This document shows positions 25,872 through 35,683 of a stretch of 64,000 nucleotides of DNA, one piece after another. The translations under genes and the position numbers were made by a program. A model generated the notes under the pieces. It ran no database searches and was not told the origin of the DNA. It saw only the letters and a program-made list of their open reading frames with translations. How positions within the stretch are numbered: the first letter of the stretch is position 1; each line of letters opens with the position of its first letter. Source of the DNA: Cytobacillus kochii (GTDB taxonomy: Bacteria; Bacillota; Bacilli; Bacillales; Cytobacillaceae); NCBI RefSeq assembly GCF_020171845.1, contig NZ_JAIVAM010000005.1, forward strand, positions 285,487 to 349,486, in the 5' to 3' direction.

Positions 25872-26504
25872 TTATGAGGATGCCTTTGTTTGGAGAAGCT
25901 TAATACCTAAGCCGACAAAGATCATGCCCGTTACCTTATTAATGATAAATTCTGCTTTAGGATTATTTCTAAGTTTTTTCGTTGTTGTAGAGGCAAAAAG
26001 CGCGACTATCGAACACCAAATGGTTCCTGTTACAACATAGGTCATACCAAGGATGATAAAAGGAAGTGGGCCATATCCATTGTCTACAGATATAAATTGG
26101 GGTAGAAATGAAATATAGAAAAGCGCCACTTTTGGATTGGTTAGATTGGTTAGTAAACCTTGAGCAAACACTTTCCTTGCAGTTAAAGGTTTCGTCTTTT
26201 TAACTTCAAATTGTGAGGATTTTTGAATGACCATACGTACGCCAAGATAAATTAAATACGCCGCACCAATCATCTTTACAATAGTAAATAAAATGACTGA
26301 GGTTGTAAGAATAAGAGATAATCCGATAGCAGCTAAAAATGTATGCACCATTGCTCCTGTAGATATACCAAGAACAGAGTATAACCCTGCCTTCTTACCT
26401 TGTGAGACACTCCGTGAGACAATATACATCGTATCTGTCCCAGGGGTAATATTCATAATAATCGCGGCGGCTAAAAACACCGTAAAACTTGTGATGCCAA
26501 ACAT
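25872..26504 (-). CDS. LysE/RhtB-family amino-acid exporter
   Basis: 210 residues, six predicted helices. The family N-terminus is clear: FLAAAIIMNITPGTDTMYIVSRSVSQGKKAGLYSVLGISTGAMVHT in residues 11-56 (read in parts), with GAAYLIYLGVRM near 75-86 and LTNLTNPKVALFYISFLPQF near 117-136. These proteins export amino acids or analogues such as homoserine, threonine or lysine. There is no linked LysG-type regulator. The start has GGGGGAA 7-9 nt upstream. The specific substrate cannot be assigned. Confidence 0.87.
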   Translation of the reverse strand: MFGITSFTVFLAAAIIMNITPGTDTMYIVSRSVSQGKKAGLYSVLGISTGAMVHTFLAAIGLSLILTTSVILFTIVKMIGAAYLIYLGVRMVIQKSSQFEVKKTKPLTARKVFAQGLLTNLTNPKVALFYISFLPQFISVDNGYGPLPFIILGMTYVVTGTIWCSIVALFASTTTKKLRNNPKAEFIINKVTGMIFVGLGIKLLQTKASS

Positions 26505-26591
26505 CTAATCTTCCCCCTCAACCAATACATGTATTAAAATTACTTCCATTGTACTCCTCTCGCAAGAAAAGAAATAGAATATTTTTAAAAA

Positions 26592-27416
26592 TTATTTTTG
26601 AACAAGGATAGCCATTGTCTCGCTTCTATCAGTGTAAGGCTCTCCAGCCACATTACTATACTCATTAATTACTTTAAATCCAGCATCTCGGAGCTCTCTT
26701 ATCAACCGCTCCTTAGTAAAGTATTGATACCAAATGTGATACACATCAGCGGATTCTTCAGTCAGTACCAAAGTTTGTTCAAGAGAAATTTCCTCATCAT
26801 ATTTTTTGTTATGAGAGATTTCCAAGTAAGGATGGGCAGACCAAAATCCCCCATGATTATTCATTGACCATTGTTTTCCCTCTACAAAAGAATGATACTT
26901 ATTAACGGTAAATACATCTAAAAATAGGCGTCCAGATTCAGTTAAGCAGCGATAAATATTCTTTAACAACTGCTTGCGATTCTTTGGCGATAATGCACCA
27001 TAATCACAATAGATCAGCGTCGCAAAATCAAACGTATTTACGTCATCCATGTTCAGATAATCCTCAAAGCGATACTGTATCGGTAAATGCCTTTCACTAG
27101 CCTGGGCTTTGGCGTAAGCAATAGAGTTCTCGGAGAAATCAATCCCTGTAACCGCATAGCCTCTCATTGCCAGCTGTTCACAATAAAGACCTGGTCCACA
27201 ACCGAGATCAACTACTCTATCTCCACTGTTCATAAGCTGTGAAATAAATCTTACCGAAGCATCTATAAATTTCGGTTCTCTACTCGCTCCTTCATGGTTT
27301 GGATTAAGATGTGCTTTTAAAAGCTGTTTTGCAATATACTCATCTTGCCAAAACATTTTTTCAGATGGTTGAAAAGCTTCTGGCTGTTCAATTTTGCTTA
27401 AAATCTCCTTATACAT
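26592..27416 (-). CDS. Class I SAM-dependent methyltransferase
   Basis: 274 residues from the ATG at 27416, which has AGGGGG 7-8 nt upstream; the 19 residues further upstream in frame lack support. SAM-binding motif I is VVDLGCGPGLYCEQLA near residues 67-82, with GIDFSENSIAYAKA near 91-104, LIYCDYGALSP near 132-142 and LTESGRLFLDVF near 156-167. The C-terminal half has several aromatic strands typical of Methyltransf_25 proteins acting on small molecules. No partner genes. It is not related in sequence to the neighbouring 25185-25742 enzyme beyond the fold. Confidence 0.8.
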   Translation of the reverse strand: MYKEILSKIEQPEAFQPSEKMFWQDEYIAKQLLKAHLNPNHEGASREPKFIDASVRFISQLMNSGDRVVDLGCGPGLYCEQLAMRGYAVTGIDFSENSIAYAKAQASERHLPIQYRFEDYLNMDDVNTFDFATLIYCDYGALSPKNRKQLLKNIYRCLTESGRLFLDVFTVNKYHSFVEGKQWSMNNHGGFWSAHPYLEISHNKKYDEEISLEQTLVLTEESADVYHIWYQYFTKERLIRELRDAGFKVINEYSNVAGEPYTDRSETMAILVQK

Positions 27417-27553
27417 AAAAAGTCCCCCTAGTCGAAAGATATTGCATATTATAACAGAATTCAAGGAAAGCAACGATCATTCTCTTGCTGGATGAATACA
27501 GGGTTAACGGCTATACTATAAGAGATTCTTACTGAAAATTAGAGGTGTACAAC

Positions 27554-28243
27554 GTGAAGCACGTAAATATTTTGATTGCCGATGATGAGGCGGAAATTGC
27601 TGACCTTGTAGGGCTCCATTTAGAAAAAGAAGGCTTTCATATTTTCAAAGTAAATGATGGAGAAGAAGCATTAAAAATTGTACAATCACAGCCAATTGAT
27701 TTGGCTGTCTTAGATATTATGATGCCCCGTTTAGACGGGCATGAAGTCACTAGAATGATTCGCGAACAAAACTATCTTTTTCCGATTATCTTTTTGAGCG
27801 CTAAAACATCTGATTTTGACCGTATCACCGGGCTTGTCATTGGAGCTGATGATTATATGACCAAACCGTTCAATCCTATGGAATTAGTGGCACGCGTCAA
27901 ATCACAATTACGCCGGACAATGCTGTATAATCAATCAGCTTCAAAAGAGAATATTTTAGAGTTTCGAGGACTTACGATTGATCCTGATCAACATAAAGTA
28001 ACAAAATATGATACGGTCCTCTCTCTCACCCCGAAGGAATTTGATATTCTCCTCTTACTCGCTAACCACCCGAATAAGGTTTTTAGTGCAGAGCATATTT
28101 TTCAAACTGTGTGGGGAGATGCTTATTATGACAACCAAAATACAGTGATGGTTCATATTCGCACATTAAGAAAGAAACTTGGGGAAGACAAGAACGAGTT
28201 TATTAAAACCGTCTGGGGAGTAGGTTATGCCTTTCATGGTTAA
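27554..28243 (+). CDS. vanR: VanR-type response regulator
   Basis: 229 residues from a GTG at 27554, 6 nt after GAGGTG; a GTG at 27545 lacks spacing. Receiver domain with acidic D10-D11, phosphoacceptor D54 (LDIMMP) and TKPF near 102-105, followed by an OmpR-type winged helix (LTPKEFDILLLLANHP, TVMVHIRTLRKKLGE, TVWGVGYAF). It belongs with the VanR group, and the order regulator-kinase-VanY supports this. It probably activates vanY in response to glycopeptide-like cell-wall damage. The kinase start overlaps its end by 17 nt. Confidence 0.82.
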   Translation: MKHVNILIADDEAEIADLVGLHLEKEGFHIFKVNDGEEALKIVQSQPIDLAVLDIMMPRLDGHEVTRMIREQNYLFPIIFLSAKTSDFDRITGLVIGADDYMTKPFNPMELVARVKSQLRRTMLYNQSASKENILEFRGLTIDPDQHKVTKYDTVLSLTPKEFDILLLLANHPNKVFSAEHIFQTVWGDAYYDNQNTVMVHIRTLRKKLGEDKNEFIKTVWGVGYAFHG

Positions 28244-29345
28244 ATTTAAAATTAATTTTCAAACGAAACTATTACTACTCGTCTTCGTTAGCATGATATT
28301 AGCTGGCTTAATCACCTATGCACTTTTTGCATTTATGCAATATTATTATCATCAGTTTGTGTTCATCGATGATCCTTTAGCTCGAATCAGGTGGGCATTA
28401 GGAAATAAGGGTCTATTTATTATTTTTGCGATTCTATATATTCTATTTACACTCGTCATTTTCAAATTACTTACAAGACGAATTTCATCTTATTTCAGTC
28501 ATATTTCACATGGTTTAAAGCAATTAGCTAACAGTGATTTTCAATATGAAACAATAATCTCTACTAACGATGAATTTAGCCAAATAGCGATGGATTTAAA
28601 TACAGCTAGTCTCAAGCTAAAAGAGGCGATTGAGCGTGGAGATTTTGCTGAGTCAAGCCGTGATCAGTTAATTGTCAATCTCGCCCATGACTTACGAACA
28701 CCACTCACATCAGTCATTGGCTATTTAGATATTATCAAAAAAGACACTAGCTTAACCGAGGAACAAAAAAAGCATTATACAAACATTGTCTATAAAAAAG
28801 CTGGGCGGTTAGAAGAATTAATTGATCATCTTTTTGATATAACGAAATTAAATTATGGGAAACTCTCTATTATCAAAAGTGAAATTAATTTAAGTGAGTT
28901 ATTATTACAACTCTGTGAGGAAATGTATCCTGCCCTAAAGAAGAATCACTTAGAGGCAAGATTACATTTACAGCCCTCCTTAATGATTGAAGCAGATGGG
29001 AGACAATTAGCACGTGTATTTGAAAATCTCCTAAATAACGCAATACGCTATGGGGTGGATGGACAATTTATCGATATTCACTCTTCATTAGACGATGAAG
29101 GAGCGATTGTGCAGATTATTAACTACGGTGATGATATCAGAGAAAAGGACCTACCTTATATTTTCGATTCCTTTTACACATCCGACCCTTCTCGCGCCCA
29201 TCAAGAAGGTGGAACAGGGTTAGGGTTATTTATTGCCAAGAATATTGTTGAACAGCATGGCGGTCATATCACTGTCAATAGTACCGTCATACAAACAAGC
29301 TTTGAGATTAGACTTCCCGTTCATCCATCTACTTTGGATCATTAA
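28227..29345 (+). CDS. vanS: VanS-type sensor histidine kinase
   Basis: 372 residues. Two transmembrane helices (about 13-35 and 62-82) enclose an extracellular loop of some 25 residues, then a HAMP-like linker, the dimerisation helix with H154 in NLAHDLRTPLTS, and an HATPase domain with N box (ENLLNNAIRYG) and GGTGLGLFIAKNIVEQHGG. Small-loop VanS proteins respond to glycopeptides or lipid II disturbance. ATG 28227 is preceded by GGGGAG at 6 nt; an in-frame ATG at 28236 is possible. The linked vanY supports the assignment. Confidence 0.82.
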   Translation: MPFMVKFKINFQTKLLLLVFVSMILAGLITYALFAFMQYYYHQFVFIDDPLARIRWALGNKGLFIIFAILYILFTLVIFKLLTRRISSYFSHISHGLKQLANSDFQYETIISTNDEFSQIAMDLNTASLKLKEAIERGDFAESSRDQLIVNLAHDLRTPLTSVIGYLDIIKKDTSLTEEQKKHYTNIVYKKAGRLEELIDHLFDITKLNYGKLSIIKSEINLSELLLQLCEEMYPALKKNHLEARLHLQPSLMIEADGRQLARVFENLLNNAIRYGVDGQFIDIHSSLDDEGAIVQIINYGDDIREKDLPYIFDSFYTSDPSRAHQEGGTGLGLFIAKNIVEQHGGHITVNSTVIQTSFEIRLPVHPSTLDH

Positions 29346-29440
29346 AGGGATGATTTAAGAAAAACTTTATATTTACCCCTACTTTTTTTTAAGCTTTATT
29401 CTTTATCTTTAATTTTATGAATTGAAGGAGGAATAAACGT

Positions 29441-30325
29441 ATGAAGAAGTGGGGATTTTTTTTAGCCATCATTTTATTTTTATTAATAGCCATCAATCAA
29501 TATCTTACTTCGAATAAAGCCAATTTATTAAGGGATGATATTGAATACGCCAATGAGGAGAACGAAAACAATGATTTCAAGCCCATACCTTCTAATAGAA
29601 ATTTATCTGTAGAAGAAGATATGATAAACGATGGTCAGCTATTACTTGTTAATGAAGAACATCCATTGAAGAAAAATACAATACTAGACGATGTAGTCAA
29701 CGTATTTGAATATGATGAATTAGAGAAAGAGTTTGGTCTTATCGATGCTAATATTGAATTGTCGATAGATTTATTATATCGATTTAATGATATGATACAT
29801 GCAGCTAACAAAGAAGGAGATTTTCAATTTTTACTAACAAGTGGCTATAGAAGCTGGGACGCACAACAAACGCTGTATCAGGAAAAAGGGGCGGATTACG
29901 CTCTACCTGCTGGTTATAGTGAACATAATTTCGGACTTGCTCTTGATGTCGGTTCTCAAACAACCACTATGTATAAAGCAAAGGAAGCCCAATGGTTAGA
30001 AGAGAAAGCTTGGATGTATGGCTTTATTTTACGATACCCTGAAAACAAAAGTGATATTACCGGCATTTCATATGAACCATGGCATATCCGCTATGTTGGT
30101 TTACCACATAGTGCAGTAATGCATGAGAAAAAACTTGTATTAGAGGAATATTTAAAACTGCTAGAAACAGAAAAGACAATTGACTTTACATTAGGTGATG
30201 TAACTTATCATATTCAATATTTCCCGGTCCATGATGCCAATACTATTACCTTACCGGATGACGATTACTATCACATTTCTGGTGATAATAAAGAAGGTGT
30301 AATAGTCACTACTTACTCTCTTTAA
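29441..30325 (+). CDS. vanY: VanY-type D,D-carboxypeptidase
   Basis: 294 residues. An N-terminal helix (about 5-22) anchors it outside the membrane. The peptidase M15B/VanY core has SGYRSWDAQQTLY (134-146), zinc ligands H162 and D169 in SEHNFGLALDVG, and the catalytic base and third ligand in EPWH (E212, H215). VanY enzymes remove the terminal D-Ala from peptidoglycan precursors, lowering glycopeptide binding. About 75 residues after the catalytic domain form an extra C-terminal beta-rich segment, a feature of some Bacillota VanY proteins. vanH, vanA/B and vanX are absent, so full vancomycin resistance is not implied. Confidence 0.87.
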   Translation: MKKWGFFLAIILFLLIAINQYLTSNKANLLRDDIEYANEENENNDFKPIPSNRNLSVEEDMINDGQLLLVNEEHPLKKNTILDDVVNVFEYDELEKEFGLIDANIELSIDLLYRFNDMIHAANKEGDFQFLLTSGYRSWDAQQTLYQEKGADYALPAGYSEHNFGLALDVGSQTTTMYKAKEAQWLEEKAWMYGFILRYPENKSDITGISYEPWHIRYVGLPHSAVMHEKKLVLEEYLKLLETEKTIDFTLGDVTYHIQYFPVHDANTITLPDDDYYHISGDNKEGVIVTTYSL

Positions 30326-30372
30326 AAAAATTACAGAGCTTTGACCATACTAATACATGAGAAACAAGAAAA

Positions 30373-30418
30373 TTACTCGAGTAGTGTGCACAATTCAGCA
30401 TGCACACCACTCGAGTAA
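30373..30418. terminator. Long hairpin between vanY and the DUF3885 gene
   Basis: TTACTCGAGT-A-GTGTGCA pairs with TGCACAC-C-ACTCGAGTAA: 17 bp with one mismatch and a 10-nt loop. The T-rich tail is on the minus strand (AATTTTCTTG), so it mainly ends the DUF3885/pxp transcript, and may also stop vanY transcription. Confidence 0.65.
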
Positions 30419-30471
30419 AATTAAGCAGGATTTCATCACCGTTGTTACTATACATCTTTCTCCATAAACAT

Positions 30472-31137
30472 TTAATAACCCAATCTTCGAACGACATCTG
30501 CTCGATCGACTTCATCAATCCAGTTACCATACTTTTCATATAGCTGTCTCAGAATCTGAACATTGCGGGCAATGACTTCACAACCACGATCATCGTATAT
30601 GAAAAAGATGACATCTCTCGTTAAATTAATAAAGAAAACATCTGGATAATTGACATGATAACCACCAAAACGTGGTTTTAAAGGAAAGTCTTCATGAGCA
30701 GCTGCTTTTATAAGTGAATCTATTTGTACGTCTCGGCACTGGCATAATAAAGAGAATTGTTGTAATTGGTATGCGCCTGCATCCTCCACTTCAAAAGGAT
30801 AAGGCATGGTTTCCACCTGAAGTTGATACAACTTTTTACGTTGCTTCAAATGAGATTGGTAAACCTTTAATTTTCTCGTTCTCTTTTCTTTTTCAGTCAT
30901 TTTATACATATTAGTCACTAGCATCACTTCATCCTCGCTAGCAAATAACTCCTTAAAAAGGGTTGTTGCCTGTTCATAAACAAGCTCAAATCTATCCATA
31001 TTTAACTGACCTTGTTCGTTAAATTGGTAGATTTCTTCAGCGAACGTGAAAGGAATACCGATGTTCCATTGCTGATATATACTTGGCATTAGTTTTAATC
31101 CTGGAAATTGAGACTGCAAATAGTTTGATAACTCCAT
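30472..31137 (-). CDS. DUF3885-domain protein
   Basis: 221 residues, no signal peptide or membrane helix. The C-terminal half carries the DUF3885 pattern: DVFFINLTRDVIFFIYDDRGCEVIARN followed by LRQLYEKYGNWIDEVDR, read in residues about 168-215. The function of this family is not known; members are frequent single genes in Bacillaceae and some occur near toxin-immunity genes. Here it follows ycsI by 12 nt and ends at the terminator hairpin, so it is probably transcribed with the pxp operon. Whether it takes part in oxoproline metabolism is unknown. Confidence 0.72.
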   Translation of the reverse strand: MELSNYLQSQFPGLKLMPSIYQQWNIGIPFTFAEEIYQFNEQGQLNMDRFELVYEQATTLFKELFASEDEVMLVTNMYKMTEKEKRTRKLKVYQSHLKQRKKLYQLQVETMPYPFEVEDAGAYQLQQFSLLCQCRDVQIDSLIKAAAHEDFPLKPRFGGYHVNYPDVFFINLTRDVIFFIYDDRGCEVIARNVQILRQLYEKYGNWIDEVDRADVVRRLGY

Positions 31138-31149
31138 AGAAGCCCTTTC

Positions 31150-31938
31150 TTACAGGATTGCATATTGTTCATTTAACACATCTGTAATAAACATATGACC
31201 AGGGGCATGCGTAATCATAATCTCTGGTTTTGCCCGCATCGCCACTGCTTGTGGGGTTACGCCACATGCCCAAAATACAGGAACTTCTCCATCTTTAATG
31301 GTAACCGCATCTCCAAACTCAGGTTTGTTAATATCTTTAATCCCTATTTTTTCAGGATTTCCTAAATGTACCGGGGCACCGTGGACTGAAGGGAAACGAC
31401 TCGTTACTTGAATAGCCCTTATCGCATCCGCTTCTTTCATTGGTCTCATACTTACCACCATCGGCCCTTCAAACATACCAGATTTTACACATTCAATATT
31501 TGTTTCATACATCGGCACATTGCAGTTTTCTTCGATATGTCTGATTGGAATATGATTATTTAAAAGCGCTTCTTCAAAAGTAAAGCTACAACCAATTAGA
31601 AAGCCAACCATATCTGTACGCCAATAACCGGTTGCATCTTGCACCTCATCCACAAGTTCTCCATACTTATATATACGGTACTTAGGGATATCTGTCATAA
31701 TATTGCCGTTTGGTGCGGCTAACTTTGGTATAACTGATCCGACCTCTGTTACATCGATAATCGGACAAGACTTTTGGTTTCTTTGACAAAATAATAAAAA
31801 GTCAAAGGCAAGTTCTTTTGGTAATACAGCTAAATTCGCTTGGATAAAGCCATTAGCAATGCCAGCAGTGGGCTGCTTCCAATAACCTTCCCTAATCTGC
31901 TTACGTGCTTCTTCAGGACTTACTGTTGTTAAATTCAA
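31150..31938 (-). CDS. ycsI: Putative hydro-lyase YcsI (D-glutamate cyclase-like family)
   Basis: 262 residues aligning over full length with the YcsI/DUF1445 family: EEARKQIREG at the N-terminus, IPKYRIYKYGELV near 84-96, DMVGFLIGCSFTFEEAL near 109-125, PMVVSMRPM near 159-167, FPSVHGAPVHLG near 182-193 and the C-terminal VFWACGVTPQAVA and ITHAPGHMFITD. The mitochondrial relative interconverts D-glutamate and 5-oxo-D-proline. Its place after pxp genes and ycsG therefore suggests handling of a 5-oxoproline or glutamate-related compound. It is 23 nt from ycsG. Confidence 0.85.
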   Translation of the reverse strand: MNLTTVSPEEARKQIREGYWKQPTAGIANGFIQANLAVLPKELAFDFLLFCQRNQKSCPIIDVTEVGSVIPKLAAPNGNIMTDIPKYRIYKYGELVDEVQDATGYWRTDMVGFLIGCSFTFEEALLNNHIPIRHIEENCNVPMYETNIECVKSGMFEGPMVVSMRPMKEADAIRAIQVTSRFPSVHGAPVHLGNPEKIGIKDINKPEFGDAVTIKDGEVPVFWACGVTPQAVAMRAKPEIMITHAPGHMFITDVLNEQYAIL

Positions 31939-31961
31939 TCTTATTCACACCTTTCAAGCTA

Positions 31962-33152
31962 TTATTCAAACAATTGTGGAATCCCATTAATTAAAGAGTA
32001 ACCGCCCATTAATGCCATAACAATGACAATTAGTAGCCCAAACAAGGTTAACCATAACGGATGTTTATAATCGCCAACAATCTTCGCCTTATGTGCAGCA
32101 ATTAACATCACACCTAGAGCGATAGGCAAAATTAGTCCATTTAATGAACCAACTAATACGAGGATTTTCACTGGTTGTCCAATCATAACAAATACAAGGG
32201 TAGATATTGCGATAAAACCTACTGTAAACCATTTTGCATTTTTATCAATGAAATGGGTGAATGTCCGAATAAATGAAACGGATGTATAGGCCGCACCAAC
32301 GACAGATGTAACCGCTGCTGCCCACATAATCACACCAAATATTTTATAGCCAACATTGCCGGCAGCATGTTGAAACACAGATGCTGCTGGATTATCAGGG
32401 TTTAAAGTTAACCCTTGAGAAACAATCCCTAAAGCAGCTAAGAAAAGGAAAATTCTCATTAATGAGGCAATTCCAATGGCACTCACTGCACTTCTTGTTA
32501 CTTGTGGTAAAGCTTCTTTCCCTTTAATACCAGCATCTAATAAACGATGCCCACCGGCAAAGGTAATGTAACCACCGACTGTTCCACCTACTAGTGTAAC
32601 AATGGCTAAAATATCAATCGTTTCTGGTACAAATGTACGTGTCACAGCTTCACCAACTGGAGGAGAGGCAGTAAACATGACATATACCATCAATCCAATC
32701 ATGACAAACCCTAGCACTTGTGTGAAGCGGTCCATTAGCTTTCCTGCTTCTCGAACAACAAAAATACCAATAGCAACTAATCCACTTAATAAAGCGCCTA
32801 ATTCTGGAGAAACACCAAATAATACATTCGTTCCAAGTCCAGCTCCAGCAATATTACCAATATTAAAAGCCAGTCCCCCCATCACTATGAGTAAGGCCAA
32901 GAAATAACCTAATCCAGGTAAAACCTGATTAGCAATATCTTGCGCTTTCTTTTCTGAGACGGCTAAAATTCGCCAAATATTTAATTGTGCTCCGATATCT
33001 ATGATAATCGAGACTAAAATAACAAACCCAAAGCTTGCTGCTAGTTTTTCTGTAAACACAGTTGTTTGTGTTAAAAAGCCCGGCCCTATTGCTGAAGTAG
33101 CCATTAGGAAGGCTGCACCTAAAATAATACTTCTAGTTGATTGTGTTTTCAT
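31962..33152 (-). CDS. ycsG: NRAMP-related transporter YcsG
   Basis: 396 residues with about eleven hydrophobic helices. The NRAMP-like first helix is SAIGPGFLTQTTVFTEKL (residues 20-37), where canonical NRAMP metal transporters have a DPGN metal site; here DPGN is replaced by GPGF, so metal transport is doubtful. In B. subtilis ycsG sits between ycsF and ycsI, next to the kip genes. The pxp context suggests it imports a small organic solute such as 5-oxoproline, which is inference. The start is coupled to the pxpA stop (1-nt overlap). Confidence 0.85.
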   Translation of the reverse strand: MKTQSTRSIILGAAFLMATSAIGPGFLTQTTVFTEKLAASFGFVILVSIIIDIGAQLNIWRILAVSEKKAQDIANQVLPGLGYFLALLIVMGGLAFNIGNIAGAGLGTNVLFGVSPELGALLSGLVAIGIFVVREAGKLMDRFTQVLGFVMIGLMVYVMFTASPPVGEAVTRTFVPETIDILAIVTLVGGTVGGYITFAGGHRLLDAGIKGKEALPQVTRSAVSAIGIASLMRIFLFLAALGIVSQGLTLNPDNPAASVFQHAAGNVGYKIFGVIMWAAAVTSVVGAAYTSVSFIRTFTHFIDKNAKWFTVGFIAISTLVFVMIGQPVKILVLVGSLNGLILPIALGVMLIAAHKAKIVGDYKHPLWLTLFGLLIVIVMALMGGYSLINGIPQLFE

Positions 33153-33916
33153 TAAGCTTCTCCTATTCGTCTCACTTGGATATTTTCTTTTTGTAGAGTC
33201 GCATGAATGAGTTTAGCAAATGCCAATGCATGTTTGCCGTCACCATGAATACAAACAGTATCTGCTAAAATGTCAACATCCTTGCCACTTACAGACGCTA
33301 CTTTCCCTTCCTTTACCATACGAACGACCTGCGCGACCGCTACATCTTGGTCGGTAATTAATGCATTTGATTCTCTCCTTGAAGTCAAGGAACCGTCATC
33401 TTGATACGTACGGTCAGAGAATACTTCACTTGCCGTTTTTAAACCTATCTTCGCACCCGCTTTTACTAGCTCGCTACCAGCTAAGCCAAACAAAATTAAT
33501 TCTGGATCGACTTTGTACACAGCTTCTGCAATAGCTTCAGACAACTGAGCGTCTTTTGCTGCCATATTGAAAAGGGCTCCGTGTGGTTTAACATGTTGCA
33601 ACTTTCCGCCCTCAGACTGAACAAAAGCGGACAATGCGCCAATTTGGTAGACAACAATATCATACGCTTCTTGAGGGGAGATATTCATTTCTCTTCTACC
33701 AAAGCCAACTAAGTCTTGTGTTCCTGGATGAGCACCAATCCCCACTTTTTTCTCTAATGCCAGTTTCACCGTCTTACGCATCGTTGTCGCATCTCCTGCA
33801 TGGAAGCCACAAGCAATATTTGCACTGGTCACATAATTTAAAATTTCTTCATCATTACCAATTGAATAGTTACCGAAACTCTCACCTAAATCACAGTTTA
33901 AATCAATCTTTATCAT
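33152..33916 (-). CDS. pxpA: 5-oxoprolinase subunit A
   Basis: 254 residues of the LamB/YcsF family. Hallmarks are [14 protein letters not shown] (3-16), [12 protein letters not shown] (31-42), [20 protein letters not shown] (58-77), [12 protein letters not shown] (103-114) and DTVCIHGD (223-230). With PxpB and PxpC it forms the prokaryotic ATP-dependent 5-oxoprolinase that opens 5-oxo-L-proline to glutamate. It starts 10 nt after pxpC and overlaps ycsG. All family landmarks are intact. Confidence 0.93.
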   Translation of the reverse strand: MIKIDLNCDLGESFGNYSIGNDEEILNYVTSANIACGFHAGDATTMRKTVKLALEKKVGIGAHPGTQDLVGFGRREMNISPQEAYDIVVYQIGALSAFVQSEGGKLQHVKPHGALFNMAAKDAQLSEAIAEAVYKVDPELILFGLAGSELVKAGAKIGLKTASEVFSDRTYQDDGSLTSRRESNALITDQDVAVAQVVRMVKEGKVASVSGKDVDILADTVCIHGDGKHALAFAKLIHATLQKENIQVRRIGEA

Positions 33917-33926
33917 CGTTATCCTC

Positions 33927-34916
33927 CTATCGATATTTTATTTGGATACTCCTTTTATACTCATAGAGCCTTTGCTCCTTTTGAATAAAGAGCTTTTGAG
34001 CTTCTGTAAAAGATATCTTTTCAAAATATACCTCTTCTCCAGGCTTTGTTTGAGCCAACACATGTAAATCGATGGATGCCACCTGCCCAATCTTCGGGTA
34101 TCCTCCAGTCGTTTGCCTATCAGCCATTAAGATGATTGGTTGCCCGTCAGGAGGTACTTGAATGGTCCCCATAGCAACAGCCTCTGAGATCATTTCTTTC
34201 TCTTCTGATAATGCGAGTGCACTACCATTCAGGCGATAACCCATTCGATCCGACTGTGAAGCTACCTTATAAGGGTTATTAAATAATGCTATTTTGCTTT
34301 CTTTATTAAAAAGAGAAAATTGCTTCCCTTCAATGACCCTAATTCTTTGATTAGAGGGCCTTCTCATCTGAACCGGTATATGCCATTTTGCTTCAACAAA
34401 TGGCTTGTCAGGTTGTTTTAATGAAGCGATCATTTTTTTCGATAAGCTACTCTTCTCTTTTAAAGTTAATCGATCGCCTTTTTGAAGCGCGCGCCCATTA
34501 TGTCCGCCAATATGTGCACGTAAATAAGTAGCATAACTATCCATGACCAACTCGATATCAAACCCACCAGCAATGGCTAAATAAGTACGACAGCCCTCTT
34601 TATACGAAGCGAATGTTAGCTCACTTCCGGCATTTACCCAAATAGGTTTCCACAGCCCTACTTGCTGTCCATTAATTTGCGGACCGATATCTCCTCCACA
34701 AAGACTAATCAAACAATCTTCGTGAAAAACAATGCGTGGGCCGATTAATGTCATTTCTAATGTAGGTTGTTCTTCGGTGTTCCCGACAAGCATATTCGCA
34801 ATCTTATGCGCATCTTGATCCATGACACCACTGGCGATTACACCATATTTCTGGTATCCTGTTCGGCCCAGATCTTGTAGGGTCGATAATAAACCTGGTT
34901 TCTTAATCTCTATCAT
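33927..34916 (-). CDS. pxpC: 5-oxoprolinase subunit C
   Basis: 329 residues, cyclophilin-like carboxyltransferase domain (KipA family). Landmarks: [26 protein letters not shown] at 8-33 in parts, [12 protein letters not shown] near 72-83, [14 protein letters not shown] near 108-121, [14 protein letters not shown] near 136-149, and [13 protein letters not shown] with [28 protein letters not shown] in the C-terminal half. In B. subtilis the homologue KipA also antagonises the KipI kinase inhibitor. Overlaps pxpB by 4 nt. Full length. Confidence 0.92.
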   Translation of the reverse strand: MIEIKKPGLLSTLQDLGRTGYQKYGVIASGVMDQDAHKIANMLVGNTEEQPTLEMTLIGPRIVFHEDCLISLCGGDIGPQINGQQVGLWKPIWVNAGSELTFASYKEGCRTYLAIAGGFDIELVMDSYATYLRAHIGGHNGRALQKGDRLTLKEKSSLSKKMIASLKQPDKPFVEAKWHIPVQMRRPSNQRIRVIEGKQFSLFNKESKIALFNNPYKVASQSDRMGYRLNGSALALSEEKEMISEAVAMGTIQVPPDGQPIILMADRQTTGGYPKIGQVASIDLHVLAQTKPGEEVYFEKISFTEAQKLFIQKEQRLYEYKRSIQIKYR

Positions 34917-35626
34917 GACTGCTCAGCCTCCAATTGCTTATACTCATCAAAGCTAATTGGCTTAAATTGAATGCGATCGCCAGCCCTTAACAAAGTTGGC
35001 ATTTCTTCCTGTGGTGTAAATAATTCGATTGGCGTCCTTCCAATCAATTGCCAACCTCCAGGTGTTTCAATAGGATATACACCTGTTTGCATCCCTGCAA
35101 TCCCAACAGTCCGAGCTGGAATTTGTAGCCTTGGTGATTTCCTCCTAGGTGCCGCAATCTTTTCAGACATCCCTCCGATGAATGGAAAGCCAGGGGCAAA
35201 ACCAATCATATGGACCAAATAATCACCAGCTGAATGAATTTCGATTACTTCATCGGGTGTTAGGTGATTTAACCGGGCAACCTCATGTAAATCGGGACCA
35301 AATTCCCCACCATAACAGACAGGAATGTCAATTTTCCTCGAAGATAAGCGATTTTGTGTATCCACAGATTTTAATAATTCATTCAGTTCTGCGCATACAA
35401 ATTCATAAGGCAGTTGCTCTTTATCGCATAATTGACTAACCTTCCAAATGTCATAAAATACCGCAATATTCGTGTAAGCTGGAATGCATTCCTTCATCCA
35501 CGGTAAGCGTTGATCCTCGAGAAAATTCGAGAACATTTGAATTTGTTGTTGGGTTTCAGATGAAATCTGATCCCCTAATTCTATAAGAAGAGCTTGGTCT
35601 CCCAACGGACAAAAGTGCCATTTCAA
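34913..35626 (-). CDS. pxpB: 5-oxoprolinase subunit B (KipI-like)
   Basis: 237 residues from a TTG at 35626 preceded by GGAGGGG at 7 nt. Family marks: CPLGDQALLIELG at 6-18, ipvCYGGEFGPDLHEVA near 113-128, YLVHMIGFAPGFPFIGGM near 150-167, LQIPARTVGIAGMQTGVYPIETPGGWQLIGRTP near 180-212 in parts. It is the ATP-binding regulatory/catalytic partner of PxpC; B. subtilis KipI additionally inhibits the sporulation kinase KinA. First gene of the pxpB-C-A-ycsG-ycsI operon, which differs from the ycsFGI-kipIA order of B. subtilis. Confidence 0.92.
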   Translation of the reverse strand: MKWHFCPLGDQALLIELGDQISSETQQQIQMFSNFLEDQRLPWMKECIPAYTNIAVFYDIWKVSQLCDKEQLPYEFVCAELNELLKSVDTQNRLSSRKIDIPVCYGGEFGPDLHEVARLNHLTPDEVIEIHSAGDYLVHMIGFAPGFPFIGGMSEKIAAPRRKSPRLQIPARTVGIAGMQTGVYPIETPGGWQLIGRTPIELFTPQEEMPTLLRAGDRIQFKPISFDEYKQLEAEQS

Positions 35627-35683
35627 TTTACACCCCTCCTTATCTAAGCTGTTCAGTTTATTTGTAAAAAATTCAATTATACT

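Noticed and set aside
27554..30325. Full vancomycin-resistance cluster
   Set aside because: No vanH, ligase or vanX gene next to vanRSY in the window.
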